Assembly (NCBI RefSeq): GCF_000716445.1
Contig: NZ_JNWK01000040.1
Span: forward strand, 1 to 64,000
Direction of reading: 5' to 3'
Source of the DNA: Streptomyces wedmorensis
Lineage (GTDB): Bacteria; Actinomycetota; Actinomycetes; Streptomycetales; Streptomycetaceae
Length of the DNA stretch: 64,000 nucleotides
A program made the position numbers and the translations under genes. This document shows, piece after piece, positions 50,822 through 59,385 of this stretch; position 1 is the stretch's first letter; each line of letters begins with the position of its first letter. The notes below the pieces were generated by a model. The model had not been told where the DNA came from, made no database searches, and was given only the letters and a program-made list of their open reading frames with translations.

Positions 50822-52757
50822 CCCGTGGGCGGGTGAACCGGAACCCACGGACACGCCGTGGCACGACGGACCGCGCCCCGCGCCCCGGCCTCCCTGCGGC
50901 GCACCGCTCACCGACCCCTGGCCCACCGCGCCTCCGGGGCCCACGGACTCCCCGTGGGCCCCGGGGGCCGCGTTGCTGCCGGGGCCGGCGGGCGCGGTGA
51001 CCGAGGCCGTACGCGGTCTCCCCCAGGCCGCGCCGGCCCGCCCCACCGGGCGGCGGGCGCATGCCCGGGGACGTGCGCCGCGCTCGAAGGGCGACCGGAC
51101 GCAGGGGCGGGGGTTCCTGGCGAAGGCCGCGGCCGTGACCGCCGCGCTCACCGCGCTGGGGGCGCTCCTGGGGCTCGTACGGGACCAGATCCTGGCGGGG
51201 TACTTCGGGGCGGGCACGGAGACCGACGCGTTCCTGGTGGCGTGGACGGTGCCCGAGTTCGCGTCGACGCTGCTGATCGAGGACGCGATGGCACTGATCC
51301 TGGTGCCGGCCTTCTCCCGTGCGCTGGCGAGGCGTTCGGGGAGCCTGTTCGGCGACCCGGTGCGGGCCCTCGTGCGCGGCACGCTCCCCCGGCTCGCCCT
51401 GACCGTGGGGGGCGCGGCCGCGCTCCTCGTCGCCGCCGCGCCCCTGCTCGTGTCCGCGCTCGCGCCGGGGCTGCCCGATCCGGGGCTCGCGGTCGACTGC
51501 ACACGGCTCACCGGGACGTGCGTGCTGTCGTTCGCGCTCGTGGGGTACTGCTCGGCGGCGCTCCGCGCGCACGGCTGCTTCGTGCCGCCGGCCACCATCT
51601 ACGTGGCGTACAACATCGGCATCATCGGCACGATCCTGCTGTTCCGCGAGCCGTGGGGGGTGCGTTCGGCCGCCGCCGGGGTCGCGGTGGGCGGCGTCCT
51701 GATGGTCCTCGTGCAGGCACCGTCGCTGCTGCGCGAACTGCGGACCCGGCCGGTGCCGACGCGGGAGCCCCAGACGCTCGCGCCCGGTGACGCGGGCGAG
51801 GGCCGGATCGTGCTCCTCGGGCTGATCGCGCCGGTCGTCGCGTTCTCGCTGTGCCGCCAGTCGCAGACCCTGATCGAGCGTTTCCTCGCGTCCCCGCTGC
51901 CCGCCGGCGCCATCTCGCACCTGAACTACGCGCAGAAGGTCGCCCAGATGCCGATGATCCTCTCGCTGATGCTGTGCACGGTCAGCTTCCCGGTGGTCGC
52001 CCGCGCGCTGGCGGCGGGCGATACCGAGGCGGCCCGCCGCCGGGTCGAGCGGGATCTGCTGCTCGCGGCCGTCGTGGTGCTCGTCGGCGCCTCGACCGTG
52101 ATCGCCGCCGCCCCCAGGATCGTCGAACTCCTCTTCGAGCGGGGCGAGTTCAGCGCCGCCGACACCACCGCCACCGCCGCCGTCATGCGGGTCTACGCCC
52201 TGGGGCTGCTCGGCCAGACGATGGTCGGCGCCCTCGTCCGCTGCTACTTCTCCGCCGCCCGCCCCCTCTGGTACCCGGCCGCCGCCATGGCCGCGGGCCT
52301 CGCCACCACCGCCGCCGCGGGCGTCCCCGGCGCCCACTACTGGGGCGCGGTCGGCATCGCCGCCGCGAACGCCCTCGGGATCACCGTCACCGCCGTCCTG
52401 CTGCTCCGCGGCGCCCACCGGCAGGCCGTCCCGGTCCGGGTAGACCGGCTCGGCGAGGGCCTCCTCCGGCTCGCCGCCGCGGGCGCGTGGGCCACCGGCG
52501 TCGGCTGGCTCTGCCAGCTCGCGATCGGCCCCGCCGCCCTCGCCGTCGCCGTCGCCTGCCTGGCCGTCTGCGGCGTCTTCCTGCTCTTCATCGCCTGCGC
52601 CGTCAAAGCGCCCGAGATTCCACCCCTGCCCCGCTCCGCCCGGAGGACCCCCCATGCCCGCCGCCACCGCGCTGCGCCGTCTGCTGCCGAAGCCGCCCCT
52701 GTGGGTGAAACCGCCCCTGTGGGTGGCGATGTACCACTCGATCACGGACGCCGGTGA
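50814..52757 (+). CDS. MurJ/Wzx-like lipid-linked oligosaccharide flippase
   Basis: 647 aa from GTG at 50814 with a perfect GGAGGT upstream, overlapping the previous gene by 8 bp. A Pro/Arg-rich cytoplasmic N-terminus of about 100 residues is followed by about 14 helices of the MVF/MurJ type: LGALLGLVRDQILAGYFGAGTETDAFLVAW, LRAHGCFVPPATIYVAYNIGI, LIERFLASPLPAGAISHLNYAQKV and LFERGEFSAADT. The setting suggests it moves exopolysaccharide repeat units, not lipid II. Its last 34 codons overlap the deacetylase gene in another frame. Confidence 0.85.
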   Translation: MRDPWAGEPEPTDTPWHDGPRPAPRPPCGAPLTDPWPTAPPGPTDSPWAPGAALLPGPAGAVTEAVRGLPQAAPARPTGRRAHARGRAPRSKGDRTQGRGFLAKAAAVTAALTALGALLGLVRDQILAGYFGAGTETDAFLVAWTVPEFASTLLIEDAMALILVPAFSRALARRSGSLFGDPVRALVRGTLPRLALTVGGAAALLVAAAPLLVSALAPGLPDPGLAVDCTRLTGTCVLSFALVGYCSAALRAHGCFVPPATIYVAYNIGIIGTILLFREPWGVRSAAAGVAVGGVLMVLVQAPSLLRELRTRPVPTREPQTLAPGDAGEGRIVLLGLIAPVVAFSLCRQSQTLIERFLASPLPAGAISHLNYAQKVAQMPMILSLMLCTVSFPVVARALAAGDTEAARRRVERDLLLAAVVVLVGASTVIAAAPRIVELLFERGEFSAADTTATAAVMRVYALGLLGQTMVGALVRCYFSAARPLWYPAAAMAAGLATTAAAGVPGAHYWGAVGIAAANALGITVTAVLLLRGAHRQAVPVRVDRLGEGLLRLAAAGAWATGVGWLCQLAIGPAALAVAVACLAVCGVFLLFIACAVKAPEIPPLPRSARRTPHARRHRAAPSAAEAAPVGETAPVGGDVPLDHGRR

Positions 52758-53457
52758 CGACCCGTACCGGCTGACCGTCTCCCCCGTGCGCTTCGCCCGG
52801 CAGCTGCACTGGCTGGGCGACCGCGGACTGCGCGGGGTGTCGGTGCGGGAGCTGCTCGACGCCACCGCCGCGGGGCGCGCCAAGGGCCTCGTCGGCCTCA
52901 CCTTCGACGACGGCTACGCGGACTTCCTCGACTCGGCGCTTCCGCTGCTGCGCCGGCACGGCTTCACGGCGACGGTCTACGTCCTGCCGGGGCGGCTCGG
53001 CGGCGAGAACGCCTGGGACACCGACGGGCCGCGCAAGCGCCTCCTGACCGAGGACGAGATCCTGCGGATCGCCGGGGCCGGCATGGAGATCGGTTCGCAC
53101 GGCCTGACGCACGTGTCGCTCACCGAGGCCGACGACACGGTGCTCGCCGCCGAGACCCGGCGCAGCCGCGAGCTCCTGGAGGAGATGACCGGCACTCCGG
53201 TGGACGGCTTCTGCTACCCGTACGGGCAGGTCGACCCGCGCGCGATCCACGCCGTACGGAAGGCCGGATACCGCTACGCCTGTGCGATCGACCCGGGTCC
53301 GCACACCAGCTCGTACGCCCTGCCCCGCGTCCACATCGGCGAGGACGACACCTCCTGGCGGCTCACCGCCAAACGCGCCCTGCACCCGCTGCGCCGCCGC
53401 CACCCCGCCGATCTGGTCGCCGGCCGGCAGGCCCTGACCGCGGTCGGTGCGTCGTGA
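52654..53457 (+). CDS. Polysaccharide deacetylase (NodB/CE4)
   Basis: 267 aa. The CE4 motifs are complete: the MYHSITD entry, GLTFDDGYADFL (metal Asp pair, about 90), EIGSHGLTHVSL (metal His pair, about 146-150) and DGFCYPYGQVDPRAIHAVRKAGY. It removes acetyl groups from N-acetylhexosamines; without a signal peptide, it may act on lipid-linked units or be exported otherwise. GGAGG 7 nt upstream fixes the start despite a 104-bp overlap with the flippase gene. A 15-bp direct duplication makes PPLWVKPPLWV at residues 15-25. Confidence 0.85.
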   Translation: MPAATALRRLLPKPPLWVKPPLWVAMYHSITDAGDDPYRLTVSPVRFARQLHWLGDRGLRGVSVRELLDATAAGRAKGLVGLTFDDGYADFLDSALPLLRRHGFTATVYVLPGRLGGENAWDTDGPRKRLLTEDEILRIAGAGMEIGSHGLTHVSLTEADDTVLAAETRRSRELLEEMTGTPVDGFCYPYGQVDPRAIHAVRKAGYRYACAIDPGPHTSSYALPRVHIGEDDTSWRLTAKRALHPLRRRHPADLVAGRQALTAVGAS

Positions 53458-54587
53458 AAGTCCTGCACGTCATCACCGGACTCGGCATCGGCGGCGCCGA
53501 ACAGCAGCTGCGGCTGCTGCTCCGTCACCTCCCGGTCAGCAGCGGGGTGGTCACCCTCACCAACCCGGGCGCGGTCGCCGCGGGCATCGAGGCCGACGGC
53601 ACCCCCGTCACCCACCTGGGCATGGCCGGGAACCGCGACCTCGGCGCGCTGCCCCGGCTCGCCCGCATCGTCCGCCAGGGCCGCTACGACCTCGTGCACA
53701 CGCACCTCTACCGGGCGTGCGTGTACGGCAGGACGGCGGCCCGGCTGGCCGGGGTCCGCCGGGTGATCGCCACCGAGCACTCGCTCGGCGAGACCCAGAT
53801 CGAGGGGCGGCCGCTGTCCGCCGGCACCCGGGCCCTGTACCTCGCGTCCGAGCGGCTCGGCACCTCCACGGTCGCCGTCTCGCCCAGCGTGGCCCGCCGG
53901 CTCGCCGACTGGGGGGTGCCCCCGGCCCGCATCCGGGTCGTGCCCAACGGCATCGAGACGGACCGCTTCGCCTTCGACGCGGCCGCCCGCCGCCGCGCCC
54001 GGGGCGCCCTCGGCATCCCCGACGACGCCTACGTGGTGGGCGGGGTGGGGCGGCTCGCGCCCGGGAAGCGGTTCGACCGGCTGGTCCGGGCGGTGGCGTC
54101 GGTGCCGGAGGCCCGGCTGCTCCTCGTCGGCGAGGGCGGACACCGCGAGGAGCTGCTGCGGGTGGCCCGGGAGTGCGGGGCGGCCGGCCGGGTGCTGCTC
54201 GCCGGGGCCTGCGAGGACCCGCCGACGGCCGCATCGGCCGGCCCGTCCCTGCCGGAACTGCTCGCCGCGATGGACGTCTTCGTGTCCACCTCCCCCGACG
54301 AGGCCTTCGGCCTCGCCGTCGTCGAGGCGCTCGCCGCCGGCCTGCCCGTGCTGTACGTGGCCTGCCCGGCGATCGACGACCTGCCGCCGGACGCGGCACC
54401 GGGCGCCCGCCGGATCGGCGAGTCCGTGCCCGAGCTGGTCTCCGCGCTGCGCGGGATCCGCGACGCCCGGCTCGTCCGGCTGCCCGCACCGGCGGCCGCC
54501 CGCCACTACGACATCGCGCACAGCGCACGGCAGTTGATGTCCCTCTACGACCAGTCCTTCCACGGCACCCCGTCCCCCGCGAAGTGA
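53454..54587 (+). CDS. GT4 glycosyltransferase, second
   Basis: 377 aa, GTG start overlapping the previous stop (GTGA). GT-B fold: MKVLHVITGLGIGGAEQQLRLLL, LVHTHLYRACVYGRTAARLAGV, VSPSVARRLADWGV, VVPNGIETDRFAF, GGVGRLAPGKRFDRLV and the donor site STSPDEAFGLAVVEALAAGLPV. It adds a later sugar of the repeat unit at the inner face of the membrane. Substrates cannot be fixed from sequence. Confidence 0.88.
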   Translation: MKVLHVITGLGIGGAEQQLRLLLRHLPVSSGVVTLTNPGAVAAGIEADGTPVTHLGMAGNRDLGALPRLARIVRQGRYDLVHTHLYRACVYGRTAARLAGVRRVIATEHSLGETQIEGRPLSAGTRALYLASERLGTSTVAVSPSVARRLADWGVPPARIRVVPNGIETDRFAFDAAARRRARGALGIPDDAYVVGGVGRLAPGKRFDRLVRAVASVPEARLLLVGEGGHREELLRVARECGAAGRVLLAGACEDPPTAASAGPSLPELLAAMDVFVSTSPDEAFGLAVVEALAAGLPVLYVACPAIDDLPPDAAPGARRIGESVPELVSALRGIRDARLVRLPAPAAARHYDIAHSARQLMSLYDQSFHGTPSPAK

Positions 54588-54601
54588 GAGAGCCCACGCC
54601 C

Positions 54602-55279
54602 ATGAAGACCACCCCACCCCGCGCCCTACTCCCCGCCGGCCTGCGCGCCCCCGGCCGCTGGGCCGTGCTGCCCGCCGCCGTCCTCGCCGGGGCCGCCCTC
54701 GGCGGCGGTTACGGGGCCCTGAAGACCCCGCAGTACGCGGCGACCAGTTACGTCATCGTCGTACCGGCCGAGAAGTCGGACCCGGCGGCGGCGCTCGGCT
54801 TCGCCCAGGCGTACGGGCGGGTCGCCACCGACATCGCGGTGACCGGCGACGCACAGGTGTGGGCGGGGGTCACCGCCGACACCCTGCGCAAGAGCGTGCA
54901 GGCGGCGACGTCCCCCGACGCCCCGATGATCTCGATCACGGCCCGCGCCGAACGGCCCTCGAAGGCCGTGTCCATGGCCGACGGCGTGGCCCGCGCGCTC
55001 GTCCTGAACAGCACGCACGTCGCGGGCAGCACCGGTGTGAAGGTCGTCCAGTTCTCCCGCGCCACCAAGCCCCTCGCCCCGGTCTCGCCCTCCGCGCCGC
55101 TCTCCGCCCTCGTCGGCGGCTGTGCCGGCGGACTCCTCGGCGGCCTGGTCCTGCTGGTCCGCCCGAAGCGCGGTACGGCCCGCGGCGAGGCCCGGCACTC
55201 CCGGCAGGCCGCGGCCCCCGCCTCCTCCGCCGCGGTGCCCGCCCCGGCGGTCGCCACGCACCAGCCGGAGGCGGTGTGA
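54602..55279 (+). CDS. Wzz-like chain-length/co-polymerase protein
   Basis: 225 aa. Membrane helix (about 20-40, WAVLPAAVLAGAALGGGYGAL), a short extracytoplasmic domain starting TPQYAATSYVIVVPAEKSD. A second helix is preceded by the Pro-rich motif KPLAPVSPSAPLSALVGG (about 160-185), as in Wzz and capsular chain-length proteins. A basic/Ala-rich cytoplasmic tail has no tyrosine-kinase domain. It should govern polymer length with the Wzy-like protein. Confidence 0.8.
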   Translation: MKTTPPRALLPAGLRAPGRWAVLPAAVLAGAALGGGYGALKTPQYAATSYVIVVPAEKSDPAAALGFAQAYGRVATDIAVTGDAQVWAGVTADTLRKSVQAATSPDAPMISITARAERPSKAVSMADGVARALVLNSTHVAGSTGVKVVQFSRATKPLAPVSPSAPLSALVGGCAGGLLGGLVLLVRPKRGTARGEARHSRQAAAPASSAAVPAPAVATHQPEAV

Positions 55280-56415
55280 CCCCGAGAACCCTGCGGATCG
55301 AGATCTGCCGTGACGAGGAGGGCTTCGGGCGCCTCGCGGCCGAGTGGACGGCGCTGTACGGACGCTGCTCCGCCGCGACCCCCTTCCAGTCCCACTCCTG
55401 GCTGCACTCCTGGTGGCTCTCGTACGGCCGGCCCGGTGCGCTGCGGGTGGTGCTCGTACGACGACAGGACGGCGAACTCGTCGCCGCCGCGCCCCTGATG
55501 CGCGCCCGCGGACCGCTGCCCGTGCTCACCCAGCTCGGGGGCACCATCACCGACTTCACGGACGTGCTCCTCGACGACGACTGCCCCGAGGCCGTGCCCG
55601 CCCTGGCCCGGGGGCTGTCCCGGGCCGCCCGCGGCGCGGTCGTCGACCTCCGGGAGGTACGGCCCGGGGCGGCCAGCGAGCGCGTCTTCGCCCACTGGCG
55701 CGGCCCGCGGCGGCGGCTGCCCGACTCGCTGTGCCTGGAGCTGCCCGCCGTACCCATGGAGGGGCTGCTCGAACGGATCCCCTCCGGGAAGGCCCAGCGG
55801 GTCCGCGCCAAGCTGCGGAAGCTGGACGCGCTCGGCATCGACGCGCACATCGTCTCCGGGGAGGAGGTCCCTGCCGCCCTCGACCGGCTCCTCGCGCTCC
55901 ACCGGCTCCAGTGGCAGGGCCGCGGCGTGACCGCCGAGCACACCAGCCGGCGGTTCGCCCAGCACCTCACCCGGGCCGTACGGCCGATGGTCGAGCGCGG
56001 CGACGCGATGGTCACCGAGTTCCGGCTCGCCGGGGACGTGGTCGCCGCCGACCTCACCCTCATGTCGCCCCGGCTCGCCGGCGGCTACCTGTACGGCGCC
56101 GATCCGGCCCTGCGGGCCCGCAAGGTCGACGTCGCCGCCATGCTCCTGCGCCACGGCGCCCGCGAGACCAGCGCGGGCGGCCGCGCCACCCTCAGCATGC
56201 TGCGGGGCAGCGAGTCGTACAAACAGCACTGGCGCCCCGAACCCGTCCGCAACCGGCGCCTCCTCCTCGCCGGCCGCGGGACGGCCCCGCTGCTGTGGCT
56301 TCGCGCCGGCGCCGCCGACGCCCGCCGTTGGGCGGCCGGCCAGGCCCGCCGGCACGCCTGGCTCCGCCGCGCCCTCGACCGGCTCCCGGGCCGTACCCCC
56401 TCCGGCGGCGGATGA
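55276..56415 (+). CDS. GNAT/FemAB-like acyl- or aminoacyltransferase
   Basis: 379 aa, GTG overlapping the previous stop. The order TPFQSHSWLHSWWLSYG, LVAAAPLMRARGPLP, GITDFTDVLL-like strands, GLLERIPSGKAQRVRAKLRKLD, LLALHRLQWQGRGVTAEH and GYLYGADPALRARKVDVAAMLLRHG matches the CelD/BioF2-like GNAT family common in polysaccharide loci. It probably decorates a sugar of the repeat unit with an acyl group. The N-terminal frame upstream of 55276 is a shadow. Confidence 0.82.
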   Translation: MTPRTLRIEICRDEEGFGRLAAEWTALYGRCSAATPFQSHSWLHSWWLSYGRPGALRVVLVRRQDGELVAAAPLMRARGPLPVLTQLGGTITDFTDVLLDDDCPEAVPALARGLSRAARGAVVDLREVRPGAASERVFAHWRGPRRRLPDSLCLELPAVPMEGLLERIPSGKAQRVRAKLRKLDALGIDAHIVSGEEVPAALDRLLALHRLQWQGRGVTAEHTSRRFAQHLTRAVRPMVERGDAMVTEFRLAGDVVAADLTLMSPRLAGGYLYGADPALRARKVDVAAMLLRHGARETSAGGRATLSMLRGSESYKQHWRPEPVRNRRLLLAGRGTAPLLWLRAGAADARRWAAGQARRHAWLRRALDRLPGRTPSGGG

Positions 56416-56445
56416 ACTCCGCCGCCGCCGTGACCGTCCGGCCGG

Positions 56446-57903
56446 TCAGAAGGGCCAGACCCCCTTCAACGCGCCCTTCCAGTCGAGATCGACCTCGTCC
56501 TTCCACGAGTCCTTCGGCACACAGACGGGCCCACCGATCCAACTCTCCACCCACGAACCGAGATTCACGGTCCAACAGCTGGGCTCGGGCTTCGGCTCGG
56601 GCTTCGGCTCGGGCTTCGGTTCCGGCTTCGGCTCGGGCTTCGGTTCCGGCTTCGGTTCCGGCTTCGGTTCCGGCTTCGGCTCGGGCTTCGGTTCCGGCTT
56701 CGGCTCGGGCTTCGGCTCGGGCTTCGGCTCGGGCTTCGGTTCCGGCTTCGGTTCCGGCTTCGGTTCCGGCTTCGGTTCCGGCTTCGGTTCCGGCTTCGGT
56801 TCCGGCTTCGGTTCCGGCTTTGTGGGATCCGTCGGGTCCACCGGGTCCGTGGGATCCGTCGGGTCCACCGGGTCCGTGGGATCGGTCGGGAGTTCCGGCT
56901 CGGCGCCGTAGAGCGCCTGGCGGAAGACGAGGGACGACTGCGGATTGTCGTCGCACTGCCAGACGCCGTGCGGGCAGTAATCGGTGATCGTGTGGTAGAG
57001 CGGCTTGTGCTGCTTCATCCATTCCAGCATGCGCCGCATGTACGTGGGATTGTCGCCGTTGCGGAAGAGTCCCCATTCGGGATAGGAGATCTCCTTTCCG
57101 TGTTCGGCCGCGAAATCGACCTGCTTCTGGAGCCCGTACGGCTCGCTGACGTGCTGGTCGAAACTCATTCCCGGCGGCTGGTCGTACGAGTCCATGCCGA
57201 TGATGTCGACGACGTCGTCACCCGGGTAGCACTCGGTCCACGGGACGGCGTCGCGGCCGCGGCTCGGGTTGAAGTCGAAGCGGAACTCCTGGCCCGGAAC
57301 GGAGCGCATCGCGGTGACGATCCGGTTCCAGTACTTCTTCCACGCGGCGGGGTCGGGCGCGCACCGGTGGGTGTAGGTGGTGCCGTTCATCTCCCAGCCG
57401 AGGACGATGACGGTGTCGGTGGCGTTCAGCCCGACGAGGCGTTCGGCGAGGGTCTTGAAGTGGTGGTCGTAGTAGCCGGCGGCGCCGAGCTGGAGCTGGC
57501 GGCGGACCTCGTGGTCGGAGACGCCGGCCTCGTTCCGTTCCAGCATGGGCACGTTGAGGACGAAGAGGCGGTCGGCCCTCTCGTTGCGCCAGTCGGCCCA
57601 CGCGTCGAGGAAGCCCGGGGGTCCCTCGATGCTGCTCCACTGCTCGCCGGGGAGGTAGGTGTGGCCGACGCGGAGTTCGTGGCCGCCGAGCCAGCGCTCC
57701 AGCTGCTCGATGCGGGCGACCCCGAGCGCGCCCGAATCGAGGAAGGCCCCCATGGCGCCGGCGAGGGTGGGTGAGGGGTCTTTCGCCGCGACGGAGTCGG
57801 TGGCGTGGGCGGGGGACGAGAGGACGACCGACCCCGTGGCGAGGAGACCGGCGGTGAACACCCCCAGCCACCTTCTCGATGTTCTCCGATGCGCAGCTGC
57901 CAT
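56446..57903 (-). CDS. Secreted GH26-like glycoside hydrolase with EPKP stalk
   Basis: 485 aa. Signal peptide (about 1-35), a catalytic domain about 45-315 closely parallel to 37860-38885 ([50 protein letters not shown]). [12 protein letters not shown] repeats follow, then a stalk of about 18-20 EPKP units (about 355-435) and a C-terminal 45-residue segment with two cysteines ([20 protein letters not shown]). The tail may bind wall or polymer. It runs against the exopolysaccharide operon, so it may trim the polymer. Confidence 0.82.
   Translation of the reverse strand: MAAAHRRTSRRWLGVFTAGLLATGSVVLSSPAHATDSVAAKDPSPTLAGAMGAFLDSGALGVARIEQLERWLGGHELRVGHTYLPGEQWSSIEGPPGFLDAWADWRNERADRLFVLNVPMLERNEAGVSDHEVRRQLQLGAAGYYDHHFKTLAERLVGLNATDTVIVLGWEMNGTTYTHRCAPDPAAWKKYWNRIVTAMRSVPGQEFRFDFNPSRGRDAVPWTECYPGDDVVDIIGMDSYDQPPGMSFDQHVSEPYGLQKQVDFAAEHGKEISYPEWGLFRNGDNPTYMRRMLEWMKQHKPLYHTITDYCPHGVWQCDDNPQSSLVFRQALYGAEPELPTDPTDPVDPTDPTDPVDPTDPTKPEPKPEPKPEPKPEPKPEPKPEPKPEPKPEPKPEPKPEPKPEPKPEPKPEPKPEPKPEPKPEPKPEPKPEPKPEPKPEPSCWTVNLGSWVESWIGGPVCVPKDSWKDEVDLDWKGALKGVWPF
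56583..56823 (-). repeat. 12-bp tandem repeats encoding EPKP
   Basis: About 20 copies of GGCTTCGGTTCC or GGCTTCGGCTCG in tandem code for the EPKP stalk. Only two unit variants occur, interleaved in blocks, suggesting slippage and a length-variable stalk. Confidence 0.9.
56824..56885 (-). repeat. 18/36-bp repeats encoding DPTDPVDPT
   Basis: GGATCCGTCGGGTCCACCGG-type units occur twice to three times next to the EPKP repeats, forming the first part of the stalk. Confidence 0.75.
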
Positions 57904-58060
57904 GGCCGCTCCTTAACGTCGTTCACTTTTTGATGATCCGTCAATCCGATACTCCGAAAGTATTCCTAATGAGCCGACCGTGAACTCGGCTTCCCTCTGA
58001 TCAGTAGTCCATTAGAGGATTTGATCGCCCGGTTGGGGCACCCGAGAGGAAAGGCATGCC

Positions 58061-59371
58061 GTGCCGCACGGTCAGAGTTTCGACACCCGCGTCCCCGCCG
58101 TCCTGGTGCGGCTCGACCGGAATCCCTTTCATCACGGGACGCTCGGCGCCACGCGCTCGCTGGGACGGGCGGGAATCCCGGTCCACGCCGTCATCGAGTC
58201 GGACACCAGCCCGGTCTCCCGTTCCCGCTACCTCCGCTCGGCCCGCACACGCCCCGGTGCGACCTCCGCGCCCGAGCTGGCCGCCCTGCTGACGGACATG
58301 GCCGACGAGATCTCCGACGACCCGTCACACCCCCTGCTGCCCGTACCCCTGGACGACATCAGCGCCCTCGCGCTGGCCCGGCACCGCGCCGAACTCGCCC
58401 CCCGTTTCCTGCTGCCCGCGCAGAGCGAGGCGCAGCTGCTGCGGGTCGCGGACAAGGCGGCGCTCGCCGGCACCTGCGCGGAGCTCGGTCTGCCCCATCC
58501 GCGGACCGAACTGCCCACGGGAGCCGACGAGGCGGCCGCCATGGCGTGGGCGCTCGGCCTGCCGGTGGTCGCGAAGTGGAGCCGGCCGTGGCTGCTGCCG
58601 GCGGGCGGCGGGCTGCGCAGCACCACGATCGTGCGGTCGCTCACGGAGGTGAGGGAGCTGTACGCCCGCACGCCGGAGGCGGGCAGCCGCCTGCTGCTCC
58701 AGGAACTCCTGCCGGCGGGCCGGGACCTGGACTGGTTCTTCCACGGGTACGTGGACTCCCGGGGCGGCTGCGCGACCGGGGCGACCGGCCGCAAGGAGCG
58801 CTCCTGGCCGGACGGGGCGGGGCTCACCGCCGTGGGCCGCTGGACCGTGAACCCGGCCGTGGACCGGACGGCCCGCGAACTGCTCGACGCGCTCGGCTAC
58901 CGGGGCGTGTGCGATCTGGACTTCCGGCTCGACCGGGCGACCGGCGCGTACCACGTCCTCGACTTCAACCCCCGTCCCGGCGCGCAGTTCCGGCTCTTCG
59001 CCGACGCCGCCGGACTGGACGTGGTCCGGGCCCTCCACCTGGACCTCACCGGGCGTCCGGTGCCGCCGTACTCCCCCGCGTACGGCCGCCGGTTCCTGGT
59101 CGAGAACTACGCGGCGCTCTCGCTCCTGACCTCGCCGCGCCGCCGGTACGCGGCCGGGCCGGGGGCCGCCCGGCAGCGGACCGAGTTCGCCTGGTGCGCG
59201 GCCGACGACCCGGCGCCGGCGCTCGCCATGGGCCGCGCCTGGGCCGCCCATCTGCTGCGCAGGGCGCTGGCCGCGCTCCGCGGGCTGTTCCGAGCGGTCC
59301 GGACGCGCCCGCAGGGCGTCGCCTCGCCGCCCGCGGCCCGCACCCCCTCCCACCAGCTCACCCAACGATGA
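58061..59371 (+). CDS. ATP-grasp ligase
   Basis: 436 aa from GTG at 58061 (GAGAGGAAAGG upstream). An N-terminal Rossmann-like part (VLVRLDRNPFHHGTLGATRSLGRAG), an ATP-grasp core with LRVADKAALAGTCAELGLPHPRT, LGLPVVAKWSRPWLLPAGGGL (ATP lysine), LLLQELLPAGRDLDWFF and the magnesium site CDLDFRLDRATGAYHVLDFNPRPGAQF. It should couple a carboxylate to an amine or other nucleophile. It is coupled (ATGA) or adjacent to an FAD enzyme, so the pair may build or attach a peptide-like or amino-acid decoration. Confidence 0.85.
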   Translation: MPHGQSFDTRVPAVLVRLDRNPFHHGTLGATRSLGRAGIPVHAVIESDTSPVSRSRYLRSARTRPGATSAPELAALLTDMADEISDDPSHPLLPVPLDDISALALARHRAELAPRFLLPAQSEAQLLRVADKAALAGTCAELGLPHPRTELPTGADEAAAMAWALGLPVVAKWSRPWLLPAGGGLRSTTIVRSLTEVRELYARTPEAGSRLLLQELLPAGRDLDWFFHGYVDSRGGCATGATGRKERSWPDGAGLTAVGRWTVNPAVDRTARELLDALGYRGVCDLDFRLDRATGAYHVLDFNPRPGAQFRLFADAAGLDVVRALHLDLTGRPVPPYSPAYGRRFLVENYAALSLLTSPRRRYAAGPGAARQRTEFAWCAADDPAPALAMGRAWAAHLLRRALAALRGLFRAVRTRPQGVASPPAARTPSHQLTQR

Positions 59372-59385
59372 AGACGGAAGGCACG

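Noticed and set aside
56583..56823. Array of short regular repeats that could be mistaken for CRISPR
   Set aside because: The 12-bp units are contiguous without unique spacers and code in frame for an EPKP stalk.
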